Assembly: GCA_020847635.1 (NCBI GenBank)
Contig: JADLBQ010000011.1
Coordinates: 1-40,362, forward strand
DNA length: 40,362 nt
Origin: Bacteroidia bacterium
GTDB taxonomy: Bacteria; Bacteroidota; Bacteroidia; AKYH767-A; OLB10
Direction: 5' to 3'
Shown here: piece by piece, positions 25,914 through 34,331 of the stretch
Layout of the letters: every line of letters starts with the position of its first letter
How positions within the stretch are numbered: position 1 is the first letter of the stretch
The notes under the pieces: model-generated
Told to the model about the DNA's origin: nothing
Seen by the model: only the letters and a program-made list of their open reading frames with translations
The model's database searches: none
Position numbers and translations under genes: made by a program

Positions 25914-26870
25914 TCAGAACCTGAACCTTCTTTTTGACTCTTTATATCCTGACAGGAAATCTTCAATAGCAGTTTTCATTTCTGTCGCTGAAACATATCG
26001 TAACTTTTTCCCGGCAATAATATATTCACGCCAGTCGGTACGGCTCATGCGTGAAGGTGGTAATGGGAATGAAACTTTGGCAGTTGCTTTTTGAATGATG
26101 TCAAATAGACCAGCCGGAATCGAAGGATGGGGAGTGAGTTGTCCTGATAGCTGTTGATGGATCAGCGCCTCAGGATGCCGGGAAGTGAATGGCAGATTTC
26201 CGCTCACCAATTCATAAATAACCAGCCCGGCCTGGTAAACATCGCTTTGAGCATCTGCAAGATCATATTGTTGAAGTATCAGTTCAGGTGGTGAATAGAT
26301 CATCGAAAATGGCTGAACGGTATCAATCAGCAGGTTGAGTGGTGTACGTGCATTCCCGAGATCAATTAGTTTTACAATTGGATGCTCACGGTTGACCAGG
26401 TTACCCTTATTATCTGTTTCTATCAATATGTTGGCCGGTTTTAAATCACAGTGAATGATATTCTTACTATGCAGGTACACTAATGCATCAAGCACATCAT
26501 TCATACATTTTAAAATAAAAGGTACCGATTGCCTGAGCTTCTTATTTGATGAAAGAAAGTCCTTCAGGTCATTTCCACTGATATATTCCTGAATCAGAAA
26601 ATGGTTTTGCCCGGTAGTTATGTATTCAAATGTTTTTCTTAGTTGAGGAAAGTCAAGCACTGCATCTGCTTCAAAGCGAAATTGGATCAACGAATATGGA
26701 TAAACCAGCAAGTCATTATTGAAATGCTTGATGATTACCTTTCTGTTATCATCTAACCGTACTCCAGCAAACACAGATCCGAATTTTCCCTTAGCTCTTA
26801 AAACCATTGCCGGATCTTCAGGATTAAAAATATATTCTCCGCTCTTACCTGTTAGTTTTAGAATTGGCAT
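25914..26870 (-). CDS. Serine/threonine protein kinase (Hanks type) with HCD and DLG motifs
   Basis: 318 residues. The glycine-loop region is AKGKFGSVFAG (26-36), and the ATP lysine is K48 in VIIKHF. The catalytic loop is IIHCDLKPANIL (138-149), with HCD in place of HRD, and the metal-binding motif is DLGNAR (170-175), with DLG in place of DFG. The catalytic Asp (D142) and metal Asp (D170) are kept, so activity is plausible; HCD marks a non-RD kinase that may not need activation-loop phosphorylation. An APE-like segment is seen as YSPPELIL. There is no transmembrane helix or PASTA domain, so it is a soluble kinase of unknown target. It sits just upstream of frr on the same strand. Confidence 0.88.
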   Translation of the reverse strand: MPILKLTGKSGEYIFNPEDPAMVLRAKGKFGSVFAGVRLDDNRKVIIKHFNNDLLVYPYSLIQFRFEADAVLDFPQLRKTFEYITTGQNHFLIQEYISGNDLKDFLSSNKKLRQSVPFILKCMNDVLDALVYLHSKNIIHCDLKPANILIETDNKGNLVNREHPIVKLIDLGNARTPLNLLIDTVQPFSMIYSPPELILQQYDLADAQSDVYQAGLVIYELVSGNLPFTSRHPEALIHQQLSGQLTPHPSIPAGLFDIIQKATAKVSFPLPPSRMSRTDWREYIIAGKKLRYVSATEMKTAIEDFLSGYKESKRRFRF

Positions 26871-26951
26871 AATATCGGTTTATCCGGCTGTAATTTCATT
26901 GATAGCTTAAATCATTCCCTGGCTTACTGAAGTCTGTTCGGATGTGAGTTG

Positions 26952-26959
26952 TATTTTCG
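26952..26959 (+). promoter_or_regulatory. Putative promoter of the GT2 gene (TATTTTCG)
   Basis: TATTTTCG, one base off TAnnTTTG, ends 12 nt before the ATG at 26972. It would drive the GT2-gldC pair. No matching TTG lies 19 nt upstream. Confidence 0.35.
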
Positions 26960-26971
26960 GCTCCCAAAATT

Positions 26972-28279
26972 ATGATTCTCTCAGGCAATCATTATCTGAA
27001 TCAATATGCTTTGTTTCCGGCATTTATTCAGGAACAGCCTGCCCGTCACCTGAATTTATCAGTTGTAATTCCATGCAGTAATGAAGACCATCTTCTCAAA
27101 ACACTTCAATCACTGCGTGATTCAAATCCCCCGGCTAATCCTGCTGAAGTACTCATCGTAATTAATTCAGCTGATAATGCACCTGCGGGAGTCATTGAGC
27201 AGAATAAAAGGACAATGTCCGAAGCGTTGGAATGGATTCAAGGAAACTCAAATGAACATCTGAAGTTTTTTTTACTTCCGGTTCAGTTTAATCACCGTCA
27301 CGCAGGTGTGGGTTTAGCTCGTAAAACAGGAATGGATGAAGCTGTTCGGAGATTTGAACAGGTCCACAACTGGAATGGAATCATTGCTTGCTTGGATGCT
27401 GATTGTACCGTTAGCAACAACTATCTGGTTGAGCTGGAAACTCATTTCCTAACTAATCCAAAGTCAACAGGGTGCTCAATCAGGTTTGAACATCCGGTAG
27501 AAGGCATTGAGTACGATACTTCTGTATATCATGCAATTATTGATTACGAGCTGTATTTGTACCTGTATCATTCAGGGCTGGAATACAGTGGGTTCCCATA
27601 TTGTTTTCAAACAGTAGGATCATGTATGGCTGTCCGGAATTCAGTTTATCAGAAATCAGGAGGAATGAATCGCAGAAAAGCCGGAGAAGATTTTTATTTT
27701 CTCCATAAAATCTTTCCGTTAGGGAATTTTCATTCACTGAATTCTGCTTGCGTCTGCCCCTCACCACGTTCTTCTTTGCGGGTACCCTTCGGAACCGGAA
27801 GTATAATCAATAAGGTGTTGTTTCATAATCATAAGATTACTGCATTTAACCCTCAGTCATTTGAAGATTTTAAAACGTTTAATCAGCAGGTAACAGAACT
27901 GTTTGATACGGTTTCTTTCTCAGACTGGGTTCATACCCAGCCTGTAACGATTCAGTCATTCCTAGATTTATATAACTCAGCAGAGAAAATACTTGAAATC
28001 AAATGTAACAGTGCTTCTGTTTCTTCTTTCAAAAAGCGGTTTTACAGCTGGTTTAACGGTTTAATGACATTGCAGTATTTTCATTTTTGCAGAGATCATT
28101 TTTATGCAGATATCGGATTGTCTGAAGCAACACAATATCTTTTTCAGAAAGCAGGCTTAAATACTACAGGGTTGAGCAGCCATAAGGAAATGCTCTTCTG
28201 CTTCCGCAGACTGAGCAGTAAAGGTGTATTGGTTACCTTTAGTTTAATCTTTACATCTTTGCAACAAATGATGTCATGA
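26972..28279 (+). CDS. Family 2 glycosyltransferase
   Basis: 435 residues with a GT-A fold. The nucleotide-sugar start is LSVVIPCSNEDHLLKTLQSL (29-48), and the metal-binding DxD is D142-A-D144 in ACLDADCTVSNNYL. The acceptor-side motif is AGEDFYFLHKIF. A conserved PSPR-S-RVPFGTG segment follows. There is no membrane span, so it is a cytoplasmic or membrane-associated transferase. The sugar and acceptor are unknown. Its stop overlaps the gldC start by 4 nt (ATGA), so the two are translationally coupled. This hints at a shared cell-envelope role, but the pairing itself is not evidence of a shared pathway. Confidence 0.87.
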   Translation: MILSGNHYLNQYALFPAFIQEQPARHLNLSVVIPCSNEDHLLKTLQSLRDSNPPANPAEVLIVINSADNAPAGVIEQNKRTMSEALEWIQGNSNEHLKFFLLPVQFNHRHAGVGLARKTGMDEAVRRFEQVHNWNGIIACLDADCTVSNNYLVELETHFLTNPKSTGCSIRFEHPVEGIEYDTSVYHAIIDYELYLYLYHSGLEYSGFPYCFQTVGSCMAVRNSVYQKSGGMNRRKAGEDFYFLHKIFPLGNFHSLNSACVCPSPRSSLRVPFGTGSIINKVLFHNHKITAFNPQSFEDFKTFNQQVTELFDTVSFSDWVHTQPVTIQSFLDLYNSAEKILEIKCNSASVSSFKKRFYSWFNGLMTLQYFHFCRDHFYADIGLSEATQYLFQKAGLNTTGLSSHKEMLFCFRRLSSKGVLVTFSLIFTSLQQMMS

Positions 28280-28614
28280 AGAAATCAGAAATTAAAATCA
28301 TTGTTGACCTGGATGAGAATAATCATCCTGAAAAGATTCACTGGCAGGCTGAAGGTGCCGGTAAGGATGGCCTCAATCCGTGTAAAAGCATGATGCTTTC
28401 ACTCTGGGATACTCCCGAGGAAGGAACACTGAGAATTGACTTATGGACTAAAGAAATGCTTGTTAGCGATATGCAGCGGTTTGTTTATGAAACAATGCTT
28501 AGTATGGCTAATACGTATGAAAAGGCAACGGATGATAAACAAAAATCAGAATGGCTGAGAAATATGGCAAACCATTTCGGTACAGATGCAGGATTGCTTA
28601 AACCACAGATGTAA
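28276..28614 (+). CDS. gldC: Gliding motility protein GldC
   Basis: 112 residues. Conserved stretches are EIKIIVDLDENNHPEKIHWQ (5-24), KSMMLSLWD, TLRIDLWTKEMLVSDMQRFV and MANTYEKAT, all matching GldC. GldC is a small soluble protein first tied to Flavobacterium gliding. It is found in many non-gliding Bacteroidota and its mechanism is unclear. It overlaps the end of the GT2 gene. The other gld genes and the T9SS core genes are not in the window, so motility cannot be concluded; the two T9SS cargo genes elsewhere in the window do imply a working T9SS. Confidence 0.9.
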   Translation: MKKSEIKIIVDLDENNHPEKIHWQAEGAGKDGLNPCKSMMLSLWDTPEEGTLRIDLWTKEMLVSDMQRFVYETMLSMANTYEKATDDKQKSEWLRNMANHFGTDAGLLKPQM

Positions 28615-28657
28615 CTGCTGCCAGAACGGTTTTCAGAAAGAATCTGTGGTTAAACTT

Positions 28658-31600
28658 TCAGAAAAAGGCTCTCAGTTCCACTCCTCCGGTATGAATGGGT
28701 TTGTTGTTTTCAGTTTTCCGGCCATCGTAATTCAAAGTGAGTTGAAGAAATCCCGATAATGCACGTTGAATGTTAAGTCCCCAGGTATAATTGATACCTT
28801 TATTTAAACCTTCAAGCATTTCGTATGAAAGGGAAGAATTTTCCTGTCCGTTATAACTGATCCGGATGGTATTTAACCGCAGCGTAATGATCCCTTTCTG
28901 AATGTTGCTGAACTTGATTTCTATTCCACCTTTATGTTGTTCTGAAAACTCAGCTGGCTGAGTCTCCGAATTCTGCTTTAACTTATACTCATAAATGAAC
29001 GTTAGCCGCCAGTTCGTACCCGGTTGATAGTTGAATCTGCTTTCCGAAGTAAATAAATCAAGATTGAAATCACGCTCACTGAAAAACTCAGAATTATTTT
29101 CTTTTTCCCCTGCTTCAACTATTTGCTGCAATCCGTAAGTCCTTGAAAAATTTAACCGGGTATTGCTGATCATCCGGATGAATTTACGGCTTTCCATTCC
29201 ATTTGTAAGTAACATTTTCCCGGTATTATTATCAATCGTCAGGTCAGTTCCGAAAACCGTACTTGTCCGATTGTAGAAAATCGTATTCCGGATTGATGAG
29301 GAGGATGAAATCAGAGAGGTGTCAGCAATATTGTTTTCAAATGGATTAATTCCTTGAATCAGATCCTCAATGGTGTTTTTATTTTCAATTTTCAGGGAAA
29401 ATTGATCTGAAAAAGAGGAAATAATTTTTCCCGACTTTGTTTTTCGCTTTGATTTGGCAGCAGGGTTTAATCCTGTTACAAATCCAAGCTGGTTGAATTT
29501 GGTTCTGACATATTCGTTAGTTGGTGTAAAGACCCGGATGTAATCTGCCTGATCTTTGAATGCAGCTGTTTCAAACTCGTTGAGCTGCGGAATGCCATCA
29601 CCATTATAATCATTCCATGCGAATACCCCTGTGCCGTCAGCTACCTTTACATACGTGTATTCCCGTTTTTGTTCCTGTCCGCTTCCGGCCTCAAAAAAGG
29701 TATTGATGCTTAAAGCTCCGTTTAAGAGGTTACTGTTGTATTCCAGCCTGCTTAACAGGCTGCGGTCATCTTTCTGAGATGTAAGCTCAGGCTGCTTAAT
29801 CTTTAGTCTGCGATACTGCGTAAGCAACATAATTTTTGAACGGGTGGTTGGCGTCCAGCCAATACTCCCCGTCACGTCATCTGCTTTCATTGCTTGAGTG
29901 AAAAAGTTATTCTTCAGCCCGTCATCATACCTGATTGAATAATTGGCTGTGTACTGCCATTGCGAAGTATCACCATTGAGCAGATAGACTGAATATCTCT
30001 GATTTGAAAAGGAAGCACTGGTAAGTGAATCAGTTGATGGGAAATAGAGCCTGTTATTTTCAAGGTTTTGTTTTATTCCTATTCTTAAATGTGAGAAAAA
30101 GAGACTTGACAGGTCAGCATTACTTCGGTAAAAAACAGATTTTGACTGGTTCCCTGATGTGGTCAGGTAACTGCCGTCAGCAGACAATCTTAAGAATTTT
30201 AACTGGGTTAATAAAATCCCGTTATGCATAATTCCGTTAAATGCACTGCCTTTCCTGAATGTATGTAAACTGTAATCCAGTTTATGCTTATCATTCTCAA
30301 TTCCGGCAGATGCAATTACGGCATTTTCATCTTCAGGAATTTGAATCCCGGTCAGATTCCAGTCCCGGATAAATTCAACAGGCCGGTAGTTTTCGATCGG
30401 AACAAAATTCTTGCCGGCATGCTCGCCTTTTAGTCGGGCGTTGATTTTCCAGTGCTGATTACTCTTTAGTTCGAAGGTTTTGTTTGCTGCTATACTCAAA
30501 GCCAGTCCCGAATCATTTCTCTTATCAATCTTTGAGAAGGTATTCACGTCATAATTACTAAGCGCACCCTCAATTTTAATGCTGCCTGTCTTATCAAATG
30601 CATAGTCAGCGCCCACAGTAATCATCTGCTGGGTTCGGGGTGTGATCAAAAGCCTGACAGGTTCAAAATTTCCTTGTTTAACACCATTAATTGCTGCGAC
30701 CCATTCAAAAACACGTCCGTTAGCATCAGAACGAACCTGGATGTAGTTGCCATTACCCTGGCCTACATTGGTAAAACTTAAGCGGAAACGTGCAACAGTT
30801 GAATCAGTTGAATACCTGAAAAATTCAAAACCAGACGAATCGATTTTCTCATATAGAACTTCATTGATATTAAACGGTACGGTATCGGCTGCAAGGGTAA
30901 ATGCCTGTGACACACTGTCACCAAGGTTTGCCAGGAATTGTTTCTGACTATCACTCAGATCCTGAAGAAGAGGTTGGTTTTTGCTGTCCTGCTCAGAATA
31001 AATATTAAGCTTTAGATTAAATTTTTCGGTGTGCCATTCATCATTAAAAAAGAATAAGGAACGGGCATAGTTCTTATCCGAATATTCAAATTCGGCAATA
31101 ATTCGTTTATCTTTAGTGATCAGAACTTTTGAAGTAAAGGTAACTTCAGCTGTGTTATAATCAATGATATAATCATATTCCTGCCCGCGTTGAAGCAATA
31201 ATCCATCCACATAAATTTTTTCTGTTCCTGACAAAACAACAATGAATGACTCATTCTGTGCTCCCTGCAGTTTGTAAGGTCCCTGGTTGCCTTCAGTTCC
31301 GTTAAATACATTTCGGGCATAGCGGCCTTTACTGATTGCAGCTGCAATTCCAACTTTCATTTGTTGCTGTTGTCCTTCGGTTTTACCGGTTTTGAATTCG
31401 GTCGTAAACTGCCCTCCCTGAGCTTTTTTGTAGAAGTTCATAAAGTAACTGTCAGGTCTTTTTAATTCATAATCTCCGGCTGTAAGTTGATTTTTTAGTT
31501 TTGATAACCTAATAAAAACTTTGTCAAAGTCATTCAACTGCTGGGTATTCCCCTGAGGCTGGATCGGAATGTTATTATCTGTTATGGCTGCCAGAATTTC

Positions 31601-32119
31601 CATGTCTTCACTGATTTTTCCGGCCAGTTGCAGATTCAGCGTTGAATTCACAACTACGTCCTGGTTATTCCCAAATGACACTCCCCTGGAGATACTTCCG
31701 GTTTTGCTAAGACCTTCCATCCGGGTCATCAATCCGCCTTGAGTTACTTTTCTGTACTCTTCAGGATTATACATCCCGCTTAGTGACTTTTCAATGGTAA
31801 GTCTTGAACGGTTAAAATATACTTTCGAAAACGATAAGGGGAAAACCTGGTAACTGATTTTTACAGAATCTTCGCGGATTGAGTTAAAAGCAGCAGAAGC
31901 TTTATTCCAGATCAGCATTGAAGTTACTGAATTGAAAGAATAAGCTGTGCTGTCAGTTCCTGAAACCAGTATTGAACCTGGAATTATACTAAGGGTGTCA
32001 ATAATTAGCGTATCAGGCTTTACAGAAATAAATTTGATCCGGCTGTTTGAAAAAGGCTGAGCCTGCAGTAGCGTACAGGCAGCATTCAGCAGTAAAAGTG
32101 TAACATGAAAATTTCTCAT
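28658..32119 (-). CDS. Large outer-membrane beta-strand protein with an EF-hand-like loop
   Basis: 1153 residues from the ATG at 32119. Upstream in-frame codons exist, but MRNFHVTLLLLNAACTLLQAQ is a clean signal peptide. The N-terminal region includes GSISRGVSFGNNQDVVVNST, LNLQLAGKISEDMEILAAI and PIQPQGNTQQLNDFDKVFI. The remainder alternates aromatic and polar residues like an outer-membrane barrel and ends GGVELRAFF with a terminal Phe. Residues 837-848, DYNGDGIPQLNE, fit an EF-hand calcium loop (D, N, D at positions 1, 3, 5 and E at 12). From memory, similar proteins of unknown function recur in Bacteroidota with parts reminiscent of SprA. No TonB box or carboxypeptidase-like plug is seen. 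It is probably an outer-membrane protein; what it does is unknown. Confidence 0.72.
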   Translation of the reverse strand: MRNFHVTLLLLNAACTLLQAQPFSNSRIKFISVKPDTLIIDTLSIIPGSILVSGTDSTAYSFNSVTSMLIWNKASAAFNSIREDSVKISYQVFPLSFSKVYFNRSRLTIEKSLSGMYNPEEYRKVTQGGLMTRMEGLSKTGSISRGVSFGNNQDVVVNSTLNLQLAGKISEDMEILAAITDNNIPIQPQGNTQQLNDFDKVFIRLSKLKNQLTAGDYELKRPDSYFMNFYKKAQGGQFTTEFKTGKTEGQQQQMKVGIAAAISKGRYARNVFNGTEGNQGPYKLQGAQNESFIVVLSGTEKIYVDGLLLQRGQEYDYIIDYNTAEVTFTSKVLITKDKRIIAEFEYSDKNYARSLFFFNDEWHTEKFNLKLNIYSEQDSKNQPLLQDLSDSQKQFLANLGDSVSQAFTLAADTVPFNINEVLYEKIDSSGFEFFRYSTDSTVARFRLSFTNVGQGNGNYIQVRSDANGRVFEWVAAINGVKQGNFEPVRLLITPRTQQMITVGADYAFDKTGSIKIEGALSNYDVNTFSKIDKRNDSGLALSIAANKTFELKSNQHWKINARLKGEHAGKNFVPIENYRPVEFIRDWNLTGIQIPEDENAVIASAGIENDKHKLDYSLHTFRKGSAFNGIMHNGILLTQLKFLRLSADGSYLTTSGNQSKSVFYRSNADLSSLFFSHLRIGIKQNLENNRLYFPSTDSLTSASFSNQRYSVYLLNGDTSQWQYTANYSIRYDDGLKNNFFTQAMKADDVTGSIGWTPTTRSKIMLLTQYRRLKIKQPELTSQKDDRSLLSRLEYNSNLLNGALSINTFFEAGSGQEQKREYTYVKVADGTGVFAWNDYNGDGIPQLNEFETAAFKDQADYIRVFTPTNEYVRTKFNQLGFVTGLNPAAKSKRKTKSGKIISSFSDQFSLKIENKNTIEDLIQGINPFENNIADTSLISSSSSIRNTIFYNRTSTVFGTDLTIDNNTGKMLLTNGMESRKFIRMISNTRLNFSRTYGLQQIVEAGEKENNSEFFSERDFNLDLFTSESRFNYQPGTNWRLTFIYEYKLKQNSETQPAEFSEQHKGGIEIKFSNIQKGIITLRLNTIRISYNGQENSSLSYEMLEGLNKGINYTWGLNIQRALSGFLQLTLNYDGRKTENNKPIHTGGVELRAFF

Positions 32120-32222
32120 GCAGCCGGCCAGACTAAGAATCGGAGTAAAACTAAAACAAATTAACCTGCTCAGAATACAACGGCTATGATGCCTGGCCAT
32201 TGTAACACATTGAAACTTAATT

Positions 32223-32978
32223 TCAGTCAGTAATTAATTTCTCAAGCTCGTCCTGAAGTAAACGGTGTAACTTCACTTTTAACGATTCAATATCCTGGCG
32301 GGTCAATCCTTTTGTTTCAATGGGTGGAAACACAACCATTCTGGAAATGCCTGGCCTGCCGGCACTCATTCTTCTGAGAATCCCATCAGGCATTAGCTTG
32401 TAATTATCTGGATAAATCACCGGTAAAATTGGAATTTGTTTTTCGATTGCAAGTCGGAAAGCACCGTTTTTAAAACTCTTAAGCCGGGGGGTCGTTTCGG
32501 GAATGGTCCCCTCAGGGAAAATAGCTACACTGATTCCATTCTCAAGATCTTCACCTGCTCGCTGATATGCTTGATGGGATGAGATAATACTTGAGCGGTC
32601 AACAGGAATGTTCATCTCTTTAAAGAAATACCCAAACAACGGTATGTTTTTCAGTTCTGCTTTCCCCATGAAATGAAAATATTCAGGAATGGCGATATAC
32701 GTTGTTATAATATCCAGATAGGAACAATGATTCGGGCATATAATATAGGCTACACCTTTTTTGGGTTTATATCTCCAAGTTACCTGAGTGATTATGCCAC
32801 TGTTGAAAAGCATGATCCGTGCACAGATCCGATATAATGTAAAAACATGAGGGAACCAGGACTTACGCTGAAGAAGGATATAATAAAATGGATAAAATAC
32901 AATCACTACCACGGATGCATGAAGATAGAACCAGAGTCGCCATATCAGCTGTGTCATTACCCGTAAATATTTTAACAT
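32223..32978 (-). CDS. plsC: 1-acyl-sn-glycerol-3-phosphate acyltransferase (PlsC family)
   Basis: 251 residues with one or two N-terminal membrane segments (about 12-36). The catalytic NHxxxxD is N83-H84-CSYL-D89, and the second motif is FPEGTIPE (153-160), followed by KNGAFRLAIEKQIPILPVIY. These define the PlsC acyltransferase family, which adds the second acyl chain to make phosphatidic acid at the inner membrane; other substrates such as aminolipids are possible. A TATTTTCG box ends 8 nt before the ATG, so a nearly leaderless mRNA is likely. It lies 51 nt downstream of the DUF420 gene, so read-through is also possible. Confidence 0.9.
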   Translation of the reverse strand: MLKYLRVMTQLIWRLWFYLHASVVVIVFYPFYYILLQRKSWFPHVFTLYRICARIMLFNSGIITQVTWRYKPKKGVAYIICPNHCSYLDIITTYIAIPEYFHFMGKAELKNIPLFGYFFKEMNIPVDRSSIISSHQAYQRAGEDLENGISVAIFPEGTIPETTPRLKSFKNGAFRLAIEKQIPILPVIYPDNYKLMPDGILRRMSAGRPGISRMVVFPPIETKGLTRQDIESLKVKLHRLLQDELEKLITD

Positions 32979-32986
32979 AACTTAGG

Positions 32987-32994
32987 CGAAAATA
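32987..32994 (-). promoter_or_regulatory. Putative promoter of plsC (TATTTTCG)
   Basis: TATTTTCG on the minus strand, one base off TAnnTTTG, ends 8 nt before the ATG at 32978. A 14-base palindrome (CTTCACAAGTGAAG, 33000-33013) lies just upstream, between the expected -33 and -7 regions. Confidence 0.4.
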
Positions 32995-33029
32995 GTAAGC
33001 TTCACAAGTGAAGAAAAGACAATTTCAGT

Positions 33030-33566
33030 TTAAAATTGGTAATAAGGTGAAATCATCAGGTAAACAACTACTCCGGTGATAGTAACATATAACCAGATTG
33101 GCATAGCCCATCTCCCGATTGCTTTGTGCTTTTTGATCTGTTTAGTTAGTCCGAAATAAAATGAAAGGAGAACCAATGGAAGTACAACCGGAGCTAATAG
33201 AATATGGGAGCCAAGAATGAAAAGATAGTAAGGACGCAATGGATTGTCTGCCGGGAACCGGACTTCAATTCCGTAAGAATGAAAAGTAAGATATGAAATT
33301 AAAAAAAGACAGGAAAGTAGAAAGGCTGAAAAATTCAGCTTCTTATGAAGTGAAACCTTTTTCTTTCTGATCAGATAAACCGAGACCAGTAAAAGGCAAC
33401 TGCAAGATGCACTTAACACTGCGTTCAGCTTTGGTAACTCATAAACAAAACCGGGAATATGGTCTGACTTGGGTAATTCTAAAAAAACAATTACAGCTGC
33501 AACAACAGCAAGTGAAATAAAGGATATCAGCCAGTACACGCTTTTAAAACGACTCAATTTGTTCAT
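33030..33566 (-). CDS. DUF420 membrane protein, cytochrome-oxidase-assembly associated
   Basis: 178 residues with about five membrane helices. Family features include the N-terminal helix VYWLISFISLAVVAAVIVFL, a histidine in ILGSHILLAPVVLPLVLLSF, then KQIKKHKAIGRWAMPIWLYV and TGVVVYLMISPYYQF at the C-terminus. DUF420 genes often accompany sco and cytochrome oxidase genes, and a CtaM-like role in oxidase assembly has been proposed for relatives. The start overlaps the end of sco by 4 nt (ATGA), so they are translationally coupled. The conserved histidines fit heme or metal contact, but this is inference. Confidence 0.85.
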   Translation of the reverse strand: MNKLSRFKSVYWLISFISLAVVAAVIVFLELPKSDHIPGFVYELPKLNAVLSASCSCLLLVSVYLIRKKKVSLHKKLNFSAFLLSCLFLISYLTFHSYGIEVRFPADNPLRPYYLFILGSHILLAPVVLPLVLLSFYFGLTKQIKKHKAIGRWAMPIWLYVTITGVVVYLMISPYYQF

Positions 33567-34243
33567 GAACCCTTTTTCTCTTTTTGTGTTTCTGTTTCTA
33601 ATATCCGGATATCATGTATCAGCTGATTTACTTCTTCCGGGTTTGTTCCGTCATAATATCCTCGAATTCTCTTATGCGAATCAATCAGTACTAATTGTTG
33701 ACTGTGAATGAAATCACGGTTGCTGCCATCGCCATCTGAAACCGCAAGAAAATAGCTTTTGCGTGCAAGTTCATAAATATGCTTTTTATCTCCGGTAAGG
33801 AAATACCACTTGCCGGGTATTGCTCCGTAGGATTCAGCATACTGCTGTAATTTCTCCGGAGTATCGTGAACGGGATCAACCGTGTGTGAAAGTATGATTA
33901 CGTTATGATCATCCTGGTACTTATCCTGTACACGTTTTAGTTGATTGCTCATGGCAGGGCAGATGGTCTGACAGGTAGCAAAGAAAAAATCAGCAATTGC
34001 TATTTTATTATTCAGAATTTCCTGAGTAACAGTATCACCCCGGTTAGTTATTAAGTTAAAATCCTTGAGTGAATGATAAATAGTATCAATTGCTTTCGAA
34101 ACCGGATTATGAACTGTTTCTTTAGGACCATAAATTTCCAGTTCTTGCGGTTTTTCTTTACTCATAATTAAAACTAGGTAGAAGATAAGTGCAGCGAAGA
34201 AAAGGCTCCCCAATATGAGAGTGCTTTTAAATGAGGTATTCAT
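33563..34243 (-). CDS. SCO family copper chaperone (Sco1/SenC/PrrC)
   Basis: 226 residues from the ATG at 34243; the longer frame needs a TTG at 34255. One N-terminal membrane anchor (about 8-28) is followed by a thioredoxin-like domain. The copper-binding CxxxC is C91-QTI-C95 in FFFATCQTICPAMSNQ, and the distal histidine is H180 in RDFIHSQQLVLID. The protein also has ILSHTVDPVHDTPE, which is typical of the family. Sco delivers copper to the CuA site of cytochrome c oxidase at the outer face of the inner membrane. It lies between ctaB and DUF420, a standard assembly cassette. A TACTTTTG box ends 9 nt before its ATG, so it may also have its own promoter. Confidence 0.93.
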   Translation of the reverse strand: MNTSFKSTLILGSLFFAALIFYLVLIMSKEKPQELEIYGPKETVHNPVSKAIDTIYHSLKDFNLITNRGDTVTQEILNNKIAIADFFFATCQTICPAMSNQLKRVQDKYQDDHNVIILSHTVDPVHDTPEKLQQYAESYGAIPGKWYFLTGDKKHIYELARKSYFLAVSDGDGSNRDFIHSQQLVLIDSHKRIRGYYDGTNPEEVNQLIHDIRILETETQKEKKGS

Positions 34244-34252
34244 AGAATGAGA

Positions 34253-34260
34253 CAAAAGTA
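34253..34260 (-). promoter_or_regulatory. Putative promoter of sco (TACTTTTG)
   Basis: TACTTTTG on the minus strand is a perfect TAnnTTTG box, ending 9 nt before the sco ATG at 34243 and after the ctaB stop. It would allow sco-DUF420 expression independent of ctaB. Confidence 0.45.
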
Positions 34261-34331
34261 AGGCTATAAATTACAAACAACTGTTATGCTCATACTATTG
34301 TGCACAAAATATTTTATTTATTGACAAAAGA

